Below, piece by piece: positions 16,491-24,780 of a stretch of 41,772 bases of DNA; positions within the stretch are counted from its first letter, which is position 1; each line of letters opens with the position of its first letter. The stretch comes from Lewinellaceae bacterium (lineage in GTDB: Bacteria; Bacteroidota; Bacteroidia; Chitinophagales; Saprospiraceae): the NCBI GenBank assembly GCA_016711435.1, contig JADJSY010000051.1, positions 1 to 41,772 of the forward strand. Direction: 5' to 3'. Below the pieces are notes generated by a model. It was not told the DNA's origin. It ran no database searches and saw nothing but the letters and a program-made list of their open reading frames with translations. A program made the position numbers and the translations under genes.

Positions 16491-17390
16491 ATGGATTCCA
16501 AGGGTTACTTCGGCCCCCACACCATCACCTGGCAACTTTACCGCGAGCCTTTCTTCCTGTTAGGCGGCGTGCGGGCGCTGTTGTTACAAATTGCGCACCC
16601 GGCCGTGGCGCAGGGCGTAGCGCAGTACAGCCGCTTTCAGTCCGATCCGTTCGGTCGGGGCTACCGCACATTTGCCGGCATGGCTACCATCTATTTTGGC
16701 GACAAACAGCAGGCGGATCAGACTGCCCGGCGGCTGCAACAGATACATTCGGGCATCAAAGGACAATACCCGAAGGCCTCTGCTTCAGGACAGGCTGCAC
16801 CGGAAGTTCCATTTACCGCCACAAACCCCGAACTGTTGCTCTGGGTTTTTGCAACGATTATGGATACGAGTTTGCAGGTATATGAATGGCTGCCTCAAAA
16901 CCATTTGCCTCCTGACTGGCGTGAACAATTTTACGAAGAAAGTAAAATCGCCGCTCATGTGCTGGGTATTCCAGAATCGGTGTATCCCGCTGATTTACAG
17001 GCGTTTAAAATATATTTTGAAAACATGCTGAACAGCGATCTGCTGGGCAGTACACCCGCTTGCCGGGCAATGGCACAGGCGATTGTCAGGCACCCCAAAG
17101 CGCCCGGCAAATGGACCGATCTGCTGGCGGCCGGTTGGCTGCCCGCGCCGTTGTGCGAGCGGCTGGGGATAATAGCAGGGCCGGATTCCGCACAACGCTT
17201 CACAAAATTAATGCGCCGAACCCGGCGTATCTACCGCTTGCTTCCCCGAACTTTGCGCTACAATCCGGCTTACCACCAGGCTTGTTACCGCATCGCCCGG
17301 TCGAATGGTACGTCGCCGCTGTGGGCAGGCAGGTTTTTTCAGTGGCTGGGAAAACATACAAAAATCCCTTTGGGTTTACAACCTGGTTAG
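16491..17390 (+). CDS. MpaB/DUF2236 family oxygenase-like protein
   Basis: A 299-residue protein of the DUF2236 family, which includes mycophenolic-acid MpaB and latex clearing protein Lcp, haem-b oxygenases. Seen are the family's GPHTITWQLYREPFFLLGG start, ALLLQIAHPAVAQGVAQYS (with the conserved His near residue 37), FAGMATIYFGD, and ATNPELLLWVFATIMDTSL. No signal peptide or obvious membrane segment. The ATG at 16491 is preferred over a TTG at 16458. Substrate unknown. A nested palindrome begins 11 bp after the stop. The 200 bp before the gene hold no ORF or clear promoter. Confidence 0.85.
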   Translation: MDSKGYFGPHTITWQLYREPFFLLGGVRALLLQIAHPAVAQGVAQYSRFQSDPFGRGYRTFAGMATIYFGDKQQADQTARRLQQIHSGIKGQYPKASASGQAAPEVPFTATNPELLLWVFATIMDTSLQVYEWLPQNHLPPDWREQFYEESKIAAHVLGIPESVYPADLQAFKIYFENMLNSDLLGSTPACRAMAQAIVRHPKAPGKWTDLLAAGWLPAPLCERLGIIAGPDSAQRFTKLMRRTRRIYRLLPRTLRYNPAYHQACYRIARSNGTSPLWAGRFFQWLGKHTKIPLGLQPG

Positions 17391-17401
17391 TTATCTGTTA
17401 T

Positions 17402-17630
17402 TAATGCGAATCATGGGTTAAAAAGACTGCGAAGCAGTCAAAACTATGTGGACTTTGAGGGATAAACACGCGTAGAGCAATAACCACATAGGCACATAGA
17501 ACACATAGCCCGTAGAGTACGCTACGCTATGTGTTCTATGTGCCTATGTGGTAAAAAAAATGTCGCGCTCGGCAAGTAGAAAACATAGTTTTGACTGCTT
17601 CGCAGTCTTTTTAACCCATGATTCGCATTA
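17402..17630. repeat. Nested double palindrome, 48-bp and 26-bp perfect arms
   Basis: The outer arms 17402-17449 and 17583-17630 are perfect reverse complements over 48 bp, and each contains its own small palindrome GACTGCGAAGCAGTC. Nested inside, 17483-17508 and 17527-17552 are perfect over 26 bp, made of CACATAG words. At the very centre CGTAG-AGTACG-CTACG forms a third stem. The structure starts 11 bp after the DUF2236 stop. Confidence 0.9.
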
Positions 17631-17726
17631 TTAGTTATTGGTTATCAGTTATCAGGGTGATAACGCTTGGCTTGAGTAAATCACATTGATCAGCGTTACC
17701 ACCTGATAACCGATAACTAATAACGG
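17628..17726. repeat. GTTATCA-word inverted repeat, copy 1
   Basis: Left arm 17628-17667 pairs with right arm 17692-17726, both made of GTTATCA/GTTATTG words ending in GGTGRTAACGCT. The 30-bp core at 17665-17694 is the reverse complement of the core of the second copy at 18692-18721, with one mismatch. It ends 12 bp before the metal-receptor gene. Confidence 0.8.
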
Positions 17727-17738
17727 ACAACCCACAAC

Positions 17739-18548
17739 ATGACCGCTCCATTCCGAAAAATAACTGATCAAATGAATCGGAAGGTAAAACTTTCCGAAGG
17801 TGCGCCAAAACGCATCATCTCGCTGGTGCCTTCGCAGACGGAGTTTTTGTTCGACCTGGGGCTGGAGCAGGAAGTAGTGGGGATTACCAAGTTTTGTGTG
17901 CATCCTTCCGCGTGGTTTCAGACCAAAGCGCGGGTGGGCGGCACCAAAACACTCCATTTTGACAAAATAGCCGCCCTGCAGCCCGACCTGATTATCGGGA
18001 ATAAAGAAGAAAACGAACGCGCACAGATAGAGGCTTTGGCCGAACGTTATCCAGTTTGGTTGAGCGACATTGTGACCCTGGACGATGCCCTGGATATGAT
18101 GCTGCGCGTGGGCAGGCTTACAGGCAGGGCGGAAAAGGCGCAGGAAATAGTGGAGGAAATCAGCGCATCTTTTCAGGCACTTCCACAATCGACCGTAAAA
18201 CCCGGGCGAGCCGCGTATTTCATTTGGCGTAAACCGTACATGGTGGCTGCCAATGGTACATTTATTTATGAAATGATGCGGATGGCGGGTTTTGAAAATG
18301 TTTTTGCCGATCTGGAGCGTTACCCTGAAATAACCCTCGACATGTTGGCGGCAGCACAACCCGACTGTATCTTTCTATCTTCCGAACCGTATCCGTTTGC
18401 CGAAAAACACATCGCGGTTTTTCAGGAGGCCTGCCCCGATGCGCGTATCCGGATCGTGGACGGAGAGATGTTTTCCTGGTACGGCAGCCGGCTCCGGTAT
18501 GCGCCTGATTATTTCCGTTCTTTGTGGGAAACCCTCCGCTTCGCCTGA
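17739..18548 (+). CDS. Helical-backbone metal receptor (BtuF-like), no signal peptide
   Basis: A 269-residue protein of the ABC-transporter substrate-binding class III fold. Seen: the first lobe PKRIISLVPSQTEFLFDLGL, VGITKFCVHP, then VGGTKTLHFDKIAALQPDLIIGNKEEN near residue 70-95. The second lobe has MMRMAGFENVFADLERYPEITLDMLAAAQPDCIFLSSEPYPF. Unlike true BtuF it lacks a signal peptide or lipobox, so it is probably cytoplasmic; such stand-alone homologues are common in Bacteroidota and their ligand is not established. No transporter genes adjoin. The gene is flanked on both sides by related GTTATCA-word repeats in opposite orientation. Confidence 0.85.
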   Translation: MTAPFRKITDQMNRKVKLSEGAPKRIISLVPSQTEFLFDLGLEQEVVGITKFCVHPSAWFQTKARVGGTKTLHFDKIAALQPDLIIGNKEENERAQIEALAERYPVWLSDIVTLDDALDMMLRVGRLTGRAEKAQEIVEEISASFQALPQSTVKPGRAAYFIWRKPYMVAANGTFIYEMMRMAGFENVFADLERYPEITLDMLAAAQPDCIFLSSEPYPFAEKHIAVFQEACPDARIRIVDGEMFSWYGSRLRYAPDYFRSLWETLRFA

Positions 18549-18648
18549 TTTCAGCAAAACTTTCGGCACTGGGCCTCAACTTTTTTTGCAAAAAACGCTT
18601 TCTTTGGGCAACCTTAATCTGTTGTTTAGGTTCAAAAATGCTCATTTA

Positions 18649-18771
18649 AAGTAGTTATCAGTTACAGGTTATCAGTTATCAGGGTGGTAACGCTGATCAA
18701 TTTGATTTACTCAAGCCAAGCGTTACCACCCTGATAACTGATAACTGATAACCGATAACTGATAACTACTT
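18649..18771. repeat. GTTATCA-word inverted repeat, copy 2 (opposite orientation)
   Basis: Left arm 18649-18694 and right arm 18719-18771 pair perfectly over the inner 27 bp. The right arm carries one extra copy of the 7-bp word GTTATCA, so the arms differ in word number. The core 18692-18721 is an inverted copy of the one at 17665-17694. The same word string occurs without a partner arm at about 25330-25352, 29009-29051 and 37499-37526. Confidence 0.8.
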
Positions 18772-18801
18772 ATTGACAAAGTACTCATTAAAACACATCA
18801 T

Positions 18802-20469
18802 ATGACTTGCCGCCTACTCTTTTTTATTACCTTCATTTGTTTCACTTTCGGTGGCGCAGCCCAGCAACTCCGCACGGTAGCAGCAGGAGATGGACCGGAG
18901 CGCCGTTCCGGTGAAATATTAGTGCATTTGATGCCGGACGCCGATCTGAACACCGTTCTGGCAGATTTGAATCGCCAGACATCGCAGGTTACAGCCATTT
19001 CACTCAAAAAAACGCCCGCACCGAAATGGCATATTCATCTACTGCAATTTGATGAATCTACGTTGGAAGCAGGCGTATTGCTCACTATAGCCCGCAAGCA
19101 TCCGGGCATCCAGTCGGTGCAATTCAATTATAAATCCGAAGAGCGCAATACCGAACCCAATGACCCCGAATGGTGGCGGCAGGACAATATGACCCTAATC
19201 AATGCGCCGAAAGCCTGGGACGCTTCTACGGGAGGCGTCACGCCCGCCGGTGATACGATTGTGATAACGGCTTTGGAAAGGGGGGCATATTTCACACATC
19301 CCGACCTGACGCCTAACCGCTGGTGGAACTGGAAGGAAATACCCGGCGATGGGATCGATAACGATGGAAATGGTTATATCGACGATTTCGGCGGCTGGAA
19401 TCCGCGCAAACAAAATGACGACACCGGAACGAATAATATACATGGAACACAGGTGAATGGGATCATGGGCGCAGCGGGCAATAACCTCACCCATGTTTCG
19501 GGTGTGAACTGGAATGTAAAAATGATGAGCCTGGCCGACGTACAATGGGAGGACGAAATTATTGAAGCATATACTTATGTCGCTGAAATGCGCCGGCTTT
19601 ATAACCAGACTAATGGCGACAAAGGCGCGTTTGTAGTGGCGACCAATGCCTCGCTTGGCTTAGACGGTGCAAGGGCGGAAGACCATCCGATCTGGTGCGC
19701 ATTGTACGATTCTTTGGGTAAAGTGGGCGTTCTGAGTATAGGCGCCACGGCCAATTCGAATGTCAACGTAGATGTGGACGGAGACATGCCGACCAGTTGT
19801 ACCAGCCAATACCTGATTGCGGTGAATATGGTGGACAAGTCTGGCGACAGGATATTAAGCACAGGTTATGGCGCTGTTTCCATCGACCTCGGCGCACCAG
19901 GTGATGTCGTCTACACCACGGGCGATCTTGATCCAGGTCCGGGCGTAACGCCCGGAATTTCCAAGATAAGTGGAACTTCCGCTTCCGCGCCTCATGTGAC
20001 CGGAGCTGTCGCCCTGTTGTACAGTATGTCCTGCGAAACATTCACCAGCGATGCCCTGGAGGCGCCGGCCACCTGCGCGCGTCGGGTACGCGATCTGATA
20101 TTAAGTAATACACAGCCCAGCGCAACGCTGGAAGGCGTCACCACCACCGGCGGCTACCTCGACCTGGAACGATCGGTCAATGCCATCCGCGAATTGTGCA
20201 ATGGCCTCGTAGGGCCGCTGGAGATTCTGAAGGTGCAAGACCTGCCTGACAATCAATGGCGCATCGAATTTCAGACACCGACTTTCCTGCCTTACCAGTT
20301 CCGGGTTTTTAATATGCTCGGCCAACTGATGTATGAAGAACAAATTACACCCCAGCGATTTGCAGGAAATGCGATTGAATATGATGCCTCTGATCTGCCT
20401 AATGGTATTTATATCATGAGCGTGGGCCGCGGGAAATTCATCGCTTCCAAAAAATTTCCAAAATTTTAG
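18802..20469 (+). CDS. Secreted S8 (subtilisin-like) peptidase with T9SS sorting domain
   Basis: A 555-residue secreted serine peptidase. The signal peptide is MTCRLLFFITFICFTFGGAA, and a propeptide covers about 30-115. Catalytic positions: His214 in NNIHGTQVNG, oxyanion Asn282 in ATNASLG, and Ser393 in GTSASAPHVTG. The usual Asp of the D(T/S)G motif is Glu159 (ALERGAYFTHPDL). A calcium-like loop DGIDNDGNGYIDD is present near 184-195. The last 75 residues (FRVFNMLGQLMYEEQ, LPNGIYIMSV, ASKKFPKF) form a type A T9SS sorting domain, so it is exported through T9SS and anchored or released at the surface. No promoter box is seen; a GTTATCA repeat lies upstream. Confidence 0.92.
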   Translation: MTCRLLFFITFICFTFGGAAQQLRTVAAGDGPERRSGEILVHLMPDADLNTVLADLNRQTSQVTAISLKKTPAPKWHIHLLQFDESTLEAGVLLTIARKHPGIQSVQFNYKSEERNTEPNDPEWWRQDNMTLINAPKAWDASTGGVTPAGDTIVITALERGAYFTHPDLTPNRWWNWKEIPGDGIDNDGNGYIDDFGGWNPRKQNDDTGTNNIHGTQVNGIMGAAGNNLTHVSGVNWNVKMMSLADVQWEDEIIEAYTYVAEMRRLYNQTNGDKGAFVVATNASLGLDGARAEDHPIWCALYDSLGKVGVLSIGATANSNVNVDVDGDMPTSCTSQYLIAVNMVDKSGDRILSTGYGAVSIDLGAPGDVVYTTGDLDPGPGVTPGISKISGTSASAPHVTGAVALLYSMSCETFTSDALEAPATCARRVRDLILSNTQPSATLEGVTTTGGYLDLERSVNAIRELCNGLVGPLEILKVQDLPDNQWRIEFQTPTFLPYQFRVFNMLGQLMYEEQITPQRFAGNAIEYDASDLPNGIYIMSVGRGKFIASKKFPKF

Positions 20470-20477
20470 AAATGGAT

Positions 20478-20509
20478 TTGGTTTTTCGGAGTGCTTCCAA
20501 CTATCTTTG
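20478..20509 (+). promoter_or_regulatory. Promoter of tRNA-Arg and probably rpmB-rpmG-bL38
   Basis: TTG (20478-20480), 21 nt, then TATCTTTG (20502-20509), followed by C: the best match to the Bacteroidota consensus in the window. It lies 23 nt before the tRNA. No other box is seen before rpmB, so readthrough into the ribosomal genes is likely. Confidence 0.65.
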
Positions 20510-20532
20510 CACCCCGAAAACAAAAGCGTAAT

Positions 20533-20608
20533 GGCTCCGTAGCTTAATGGATAGAGCATCTGACTACGGATCAGAAGGTTAGAGGTTCGAGTCCTCTCGG
20601 AGTCACCA
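20533..20608 (+). tRNA. tRNA-Arg (anticodon ACG)
   Basis: A 76-nt cloverleaf. The acceptor stem GGCTCCG pairs with CGGAGTC (one G-U), the D arm is GCTTAATGGATAGAGC, the anticodon stem TCTGA/TCAGA encloses CTACGGA with anticodon ACG, and the T arm is AGAGGTTCGAGTCCTCT. The CCA end is encoded. A34 would be edited to inosine to read CGN codons. Confidence 0.97.
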
Positions 20609-20705
20609 CGATTAAAGTGTTTGAGTGTGTCCGCCCGACAGTTGGGTTAAGTCCGCTCATTTTTTGAAATCGTTTTTCGATTAGAACACTTAAAATTCAA
20701 ATTCA

Positions 20706-20969
20706 ATGTCTAAAATTTGTGACCTGACCGGTAAAAGACCGATTACAGGCAACCACGTTTCCCACTCGAATCGCAAGACCAAACGCCGATTCTATCCTAA
20801 TCTTCAGACGAAAAAATTCTTTATGCCGGAAACGGGAGAATGGGTTACCCTGAAGGTTTCGACCTCCGCCATGCGCACCATCTCTAAATTGGGTTTGTAC
20901 CAATACATCAAAAAATTGGAGAAAAAAGGTGAAATCATCTATCACGGTGACGAACCACAAGGTTGTTAA
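20706..20969 (+). CDS. rpmB: 50S ribosomal protein bL28
   Basis: An 87-residue large-subunit protein. Seen: MSKICDLTGKRPITGNHVSHSNRKTKRRF, the L28 signature start, then TKKFFMPETGEWVTLKVSTSAMRTISKLGL. The CxxTGK start lacks the second zinc-site cysteines of C+ paralogues. Followed 70 bp later by rpmG and then bL38, a standard Bacteroidota order. Probably co-transcribed with the upstream tRNA. Confidence 0.97.
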   Translation: MSKICDLTGKRPITGNHVSHSNRKTKRRFYPNLQTKKFFMPETGEWVTLKVSTSAMRTISKLGLYQYIKKLEKKGEIIYHGDEPQGC

Positions 20970-21039
20970 AACGGATTTCAATTCAAATTTTGCCGTCCTG
21001 ATTTTTGTTGGGCGTCAGCATATAAAAGTATCATTACCA

Positions 21040-21228
21040 ATGGCAAAGAAAAGTAAAGGCAACCGCATCCAGGTGATTCTGGAATGCACGGAGCACAAAA
21101 CAAGCGGCCTGCCCGGCACTTCCCGTTATGTGACGCAGAAGAACCGTAAAAATACGCCGGACCGTATGGAGTTGAAAAAATACAACTCTATCATGCGCAG
21201 ATACACGGTACACCGCGAAATCAAGTAA
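21040..21228 (+). CDS. rpmG: 50S ribosomal protein bL33
   Basis: A 62-residue large-subunit protein that reads MAKKSKGNRIQVILECTEHK, then TSRYVTQKNRKNTPDRMELKKYNS and a basic end. The ATG at 21040 is chosen because it begins the conserved L33 N-terminus; the frame is open further upstream (to 20929), overlapping rpmB. Zinc-site cysteines are mostly missing (only one Cys), a C-minus form. Confidence 0.96.
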   Translation: MAKKSKGNRIQVILECTEHKTSGLPGTSRYVTQKNRKNTPDRMELKKYNSIMRRYTVHREIK

Positions 21229-21278
21229 GCGCAGCTCAACACAAATATCCTATTCACTCACTCATTCATTGAGGAATT

Positions 21279-21458
21279 ATGGCAAAGAAAGTTTCCAAAA
21301 ACGCCCGTGTTGCGCAGCGTGCAGCCAATGCAGGTTCCGGTAAAGACCACGTTAAAGTGGTGAAAGCCGTTAAAGATCCGGTAACGGGTAAATACACCTA
21401 CAAGCAAATGATCGTTCACAAAGACAAAGTGAAAGATTTCTTTGCTGATGTGAAGTAA
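21279..21458 (+). CDS. DUF4295 small ribosomal protein (bL38)
   Basis: A 59-residue basic protein starting MAKKVSKNARVAQRAANAGS, with HVKVVKAVKDPVTGKYTYKQ and ending KDKVKDFFADVK. The KV.K.VK.P.TGKY.Y pattern and the position after rpmB and rpmG identify DUF4295, a Bacteroidota-specific family; from memory, it was seen as a new large-subunit protein (bL38) in the Flavobacterium johnsoniae ribosome. GAGGAATT precedes the ATG. The usual next gene ftsY is absent; a convergent kinase gene follows after 11 bp. Confidence 0.9.
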   Translation: MAKKVSKNARVAQRAANAGSGKDHVKVVKAVKDPVTGKYTYKQMIVHKDKVKDFFADVK

Positions 21459-21469
21459 TCACTTGTTTT

Positions 21470-24400
21470 TCAGGTGGTTATTATACTGAACGGGGCTGGA
21501 GCGCGTTTCAAAACCGGCACCTCAAACCTGATACGAGTGCCCGTCACCGCGCCGCTTGCATCCAGCAAGGTTTCCCTGCTGAAATGTTCGCCCGCATTTT
21601 TACCTGCCCCGGCCAGCAAATCCAGGCGTTTTTGTGTCAGCATCATGCCGACCGAATTGTGCGGCCTTTTGTCAAACGCCGCTTTTTCTTTTTCGGAGAA
21701 ACCTTTTCCGTTGTCCATCACCGTAACTTCCAGCGCATCCTGTTTTTGTGTAAAAATAATTTCTACCCGGCCACCCGTTTCTCTTCCTTCCAACCCGTGT
21801 ATCAGCGCATTTTCCACATACGGCTGAACGAGCAGTGGCGGCAGGCTGATTTCATCGGGATCAAGTCCTTCGGATGTGCGGATTACAAATTCAAAATGAC
21901 CTTTGAAGCGCATCTGTTCCAGGAGCAGGTAATTTTCAAGCATGGCCATTTCTTCGGCCAAAGAGTGCCGGCCATCCACCGATCCGTGCAGGGTAAGTCG
22001 TATCAATTTGGCAAAGCGGGCGAGGTAACTGGTCGCGACATCCCGTTCATTCCGCGCGATAAAGGATTGTATGGCCTGCAGGCAGTTGAAAATAAAATGG
22101 GGGTTCATCTGCGCCCGGAGCGCGGCAGTTTCCAGATCGCGCATCTTGTCGCGTTCGGCGGCTTCGCGCCGTATCAACCGCAGCCGGTTGCGGTAAAAAA
22201 GAAAAGCGGCAAGGCATAAAGCGGCGACAACAAGCAGGCGAAACCACCAGCTGGCCCACCAGGGCGGAAGTATGTCGAAAGACCAACGCGCAGCCTCGCT
22301 CCACCGGCCTTCTTCGGTTTGTGCCTGCACCTCGAAGCGATAATTCCCGGGCGCCAGATTGGCAAAATTGATCTCGCGGTTGTGGGTGTACACAAACGTA
22401 GAATCGGCTCCTGCTAAGCGATAACGGTAATTGATGTCGCCACCGGATCCGTAGTGCAGCGCGAAAAAGTGCAGCGAGATGTTGTTTTGCAGGTGTGAAA
22501 GTTGCAGATTTTCGGAAAAAGCCGTGATTTTATTGTTTACCAGGAATTGCTCCAGCATGGGTGTCGGAACGGCAGAAGGCAGGGGTTTTTTCCTGAAACG
22601 GCCAATGCCCCGGTCGGTTGCCACCCATAGTTCGCCCCCCAGCAAACACAGGTCATTCACCTGATTGGAAGGCAAACCGTGTTTGGTATTGAACTGTTCG
22701 ATATGCCAGACCCCGTTTCCCTTGGGGTGAAGAACGTTCAGACCGGTATTGGAGGACGCATAAATTGTACCGTCGGGCATAATTTCGAGGTCGCTCAGCC
22801 AATTCGTGCTGAGGCCGTCTTTGACTGTCAGGTGACTGAAATGCCCTTGGGTACTTCTGAAAAGCAGTCCGCCGCCGCGCAGGGAAATAACCATACTACT
22901 ATCGGGAAGTATTTCCACCAGGCGCGCGGGATAGCGTAAAGCGGGATGATCGAAAGGCGGCGCTTCGTAGCGGTTATTGCGCCAGATGCGCAGTCCGTGC
23001 TCATCGGTAGCTACCCAGATGTTTCCCTCAAAATCCTGTGCAACGGCATGGGTGCGCGAATACTTCGAAGAATCCACATAGTATCTGACTGCGGTGCAGC
23101 GCTGTGGGTCAATGGAGAAAAAATCGCTGAAAGAACTGGCCCACCAAAGCCTGTTGACATGGCTGGGCGTAATTTTTTTGATAAATATGGGGTAATCCGA
23201 ATGGGTTTTAGGATTTGTGTAAACAATTTCTTTCCAATGCCCTTTTTCAAAAACAGTCAAATATGGATTGAACCAAAGTCGCTGGTTGGAGCTGTCGAAT
23301 CGCAATACGGTCTGGTCGGCATTCAAACCCGGGTAGGGGGCCGGCAGTTGGTTTATTTGTCCATTCCGGGCATCAATCCTACAAACGCCTGAGGGGCGCA
23401 GGCTCACAAAAACGGATGCCTTCCCATCCGATGTAATGCTCTGTACGTCATTAAAGGGCAGGCCATTGGAACTGTCAAAAAATTCCATCTCCGGATTTTT
23501 GCAATAAAAAACGCCTGCATTGGTACTGCTGGCCCACCAGCCGCCTTCCCGGTCGCGCAATGCGCTGACAATATTGTATTTATCCAAAATATTGCTGAAA
23601 TCGTCGCGCAAAAAATGTTCAAAAGACGGGAAGCGCAGCAGGCCGGGATGTTTGCCGCCGCGGGAAGCCAGCAGGATAGCGCCGTCGCTGTCTTCAAAAA
23701 TATCATTGACTACCACGTCTTTTACGCCCTGCCAAATCAGGCGATTGTCGCGAATCAGGTAAAAGGTTTGCAGGAGATTGAAAATAAAATCGCCGTTTTG
23801 CAAAAGCCACACGCCTGATGTAGAGGATTTTTTTGCCTGCTTTATATCAATTGGAAATCGCCCCAGCGATACAAGATCGCCCTCCTGCCACCGGAATGTC
23901 TCTTTCGTCAGCATCGGACTGTCTTCCGGGTTCGGATTGCTGGAAGTTTCATAACTCAAAATGGCTTTGTTGCCCACAATTGTAAAAATATTGACCGAGC
24001 GGTCCAGGGAGGGCAATATCTTGTGGTTGCCGTCCGGCAGCACCCTCAGGAGACCTAAATTGGGTAGTTGCACCCAGACGACACCATTTTTATCAACGGC
24101 CAGACTACCTAAATTGATAAATTCATTGCGGTACTTCTGAATAATATAGTTGTATTTCCAGCGACGCACCGTATCGTTTTCGACCATCCAAACGGAGGCA
24201 TCTAAGCGATTGAACCATATCCGGCCTGCTGCGTCTTCCGCCAGCCGAAAAGCTTCATTGCTGGCAAAACTGCTGGTATCTACCGGTCGGTGAAACGCAT
24301 AACCGTTGAAGCGGCAAACACCGAGATCGGTGGCAAACCACATAAAGCCGCGACTATCCTGGAGCATCCCGTACACGGCATTGCTGGGCAAACCGTCGAC

Positions 24401-24499
24401 GGTGGTGTACTGCCGCCACGCGAGGTGCTGGGCAAAAAGGTTGGAGGAATGAGGAATGAGGAGTGCCGCGAAAAGGAATATTTTCAGGTACTTGGTCAT
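21470..24499 (-). CDS. Two-component-regulator-propeller sensor histidine kinase (LytS type)
   Basis: About 1009 residues from MTKYLKIFLFAALLIPHSSN (signal peptide). The periplasmic part has two-component-regulator propeller repeats (TTVDGLPSNAVYGMLQDSRG, VWVATDEHGLRIW, KDGLSTNWLSDLEI, LWVATDRGIGRF), then a Y_Y_Y domain (about 670-740), a membrane helix (about 751-772), and a cytoplasmic LytS-like kinase: the H-box QMNPHFIFNCLQAIQSF with His801, an N-box QPYVENALIHG, and DNGKGF. It would phosphorylate a LytTR regulator; the one at 29374 is the obvious candidate, although separated. The start at 24499 is chosen for the signal peptide; the open frame upstream to 24595 crosses an inverted repeat. 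TACTTTTA at 24532-24539 (minus) may be its -7 box. Confidence 0.93.
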   Translation of the reverse strand: MTKYLKIFLFAALLIPHSSNLFAQHLAWRQYTTVDGLPSNAVYGMLQDSRGFMWFATDLGVCRFNGYAFHRPVDTSSFASNEAFRLAEDAAGRIWFNRLDASVWMVENDTVRRWKYNYIIQKYRNEFINLGSLAVDKNGVVWVQLPNLGLLRVLPDGNHKILPSLDRSVNIFTIVGNKAILSYETSSNPNPEDSPMLTKETFRWQEGDLVSLGRFPIDIKQAKKSSTSGVWLLQNGDFIFNLLQTFYLIRDNRLIWQGVKDVVVNDIFEDSDGAILLASRGGKHPGLLRFPSFEHFLRDDFSNILDKYNIVSALRDREGGWWASSTNAGVFYCKNPEMEFFDSSNGLPFNDVQSITSDGKASVFVSLRPSGVCRIDARNGQINQLPAPYPGLNADQTVLRFDSSNQRLWFNPYLTVFEKGHWKEIVYTNPKTHSDYPIFIKKITPSHVNRLWWASSFSDFFSIDPQRCTAVRYYVDSSKYSRTHAVAQDFEGNIWVATDEHGLRIWRNNRYEAPPFDHPALRYPARLVEILPDSSMVISLRGGGLLFRSTQGHFSHLTVKDGLSTNWLSDLEIMPDGTIYASSNTGLNVLHPKGNGVWHIEQFNTKHGLPSNQVNDLCLLGGELWVATDRGIGRFRKKPLPSAVPTPMLEQFLVNNKITAFSENLQLSHLQNNISLHFFALHYGSGGDINYRYRLAGADSTFVYTHNREINFANLAPGNYRFEVQAQTEEGRWSEAARWSFDILPPWWASWWFRLLVVAALCLAAFLFYRNRLRLIRREAAERDKMRDLETAALRAQMNPHFIFNCLQAIQSFIARNERDVATSYLARFAKLIRLTLHGSVDGRHSLAEEMAMLENYLLLEQMRFKGHFEFVIRTSEGLDPDEISLPPLLVQPYVENALIHGLEGRETGGRVEIIFTQKQDALEVTVMDNGKGFSEKEKAAFDKRPHNSVGMMLTQKRLDLLAGAGKNAGEHFSRETLLDASGAVTGTRIRFEVPVLKRAPAPFSIITT

Positions 24500-24550
24500 G
24501 GACCGTTCGTTTAGTCGGCTCGATTTAGCGGTAAAAGTAGAAATAACCGG

Positions 24551-24780
24551 ATTAAGTAAACATGAGTCATCCCGGATTTTGCCTAAAACGACCACAAGAA
24601 GGTCAAACTCGTATTTATTGATGATTGCTTATTGACAATTGATGATTTTTGATGTGCGAAGATGCCACCTTGCATCAAAAATCATCAATTGTCAATAAGC
24701 AATCATCAATAAAAATTGTGCCGGCGCGTACTAAGAGTCGCTACAAAAATCCGGGATGACTCATATTTAGTTTACTTAAT
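24551..24780. repeat. GAGTCATCCCGG element copy A with nested 40-bp perfect palindrome
   Basis: Outer arms 24551-24580 and 24746-24780 match, with a 5-nt insertion in the right arm (ATTAAGTAAAC...ATGAGTCATCCCGGATTTT). Nested inside is a perfect 40-bp inverted repeat, 24615-24654 and 24673-24712, with an 18-base loop. Copy B at 35281-35402 shares 22 bp (24562-24583) plus TAAAACGACCACAA (24584-24597). The right end supplies the stop codon of the EAD11-like gene. This looks MITE-like, without a transposase. Confidence 0.75.

Noticed and set aside
24500..24595. Upstream N-terminal extension of the sensor kinase
   Set aside because: The extension translates an inverted-repeat arm; the signal peptide starts at 24499.
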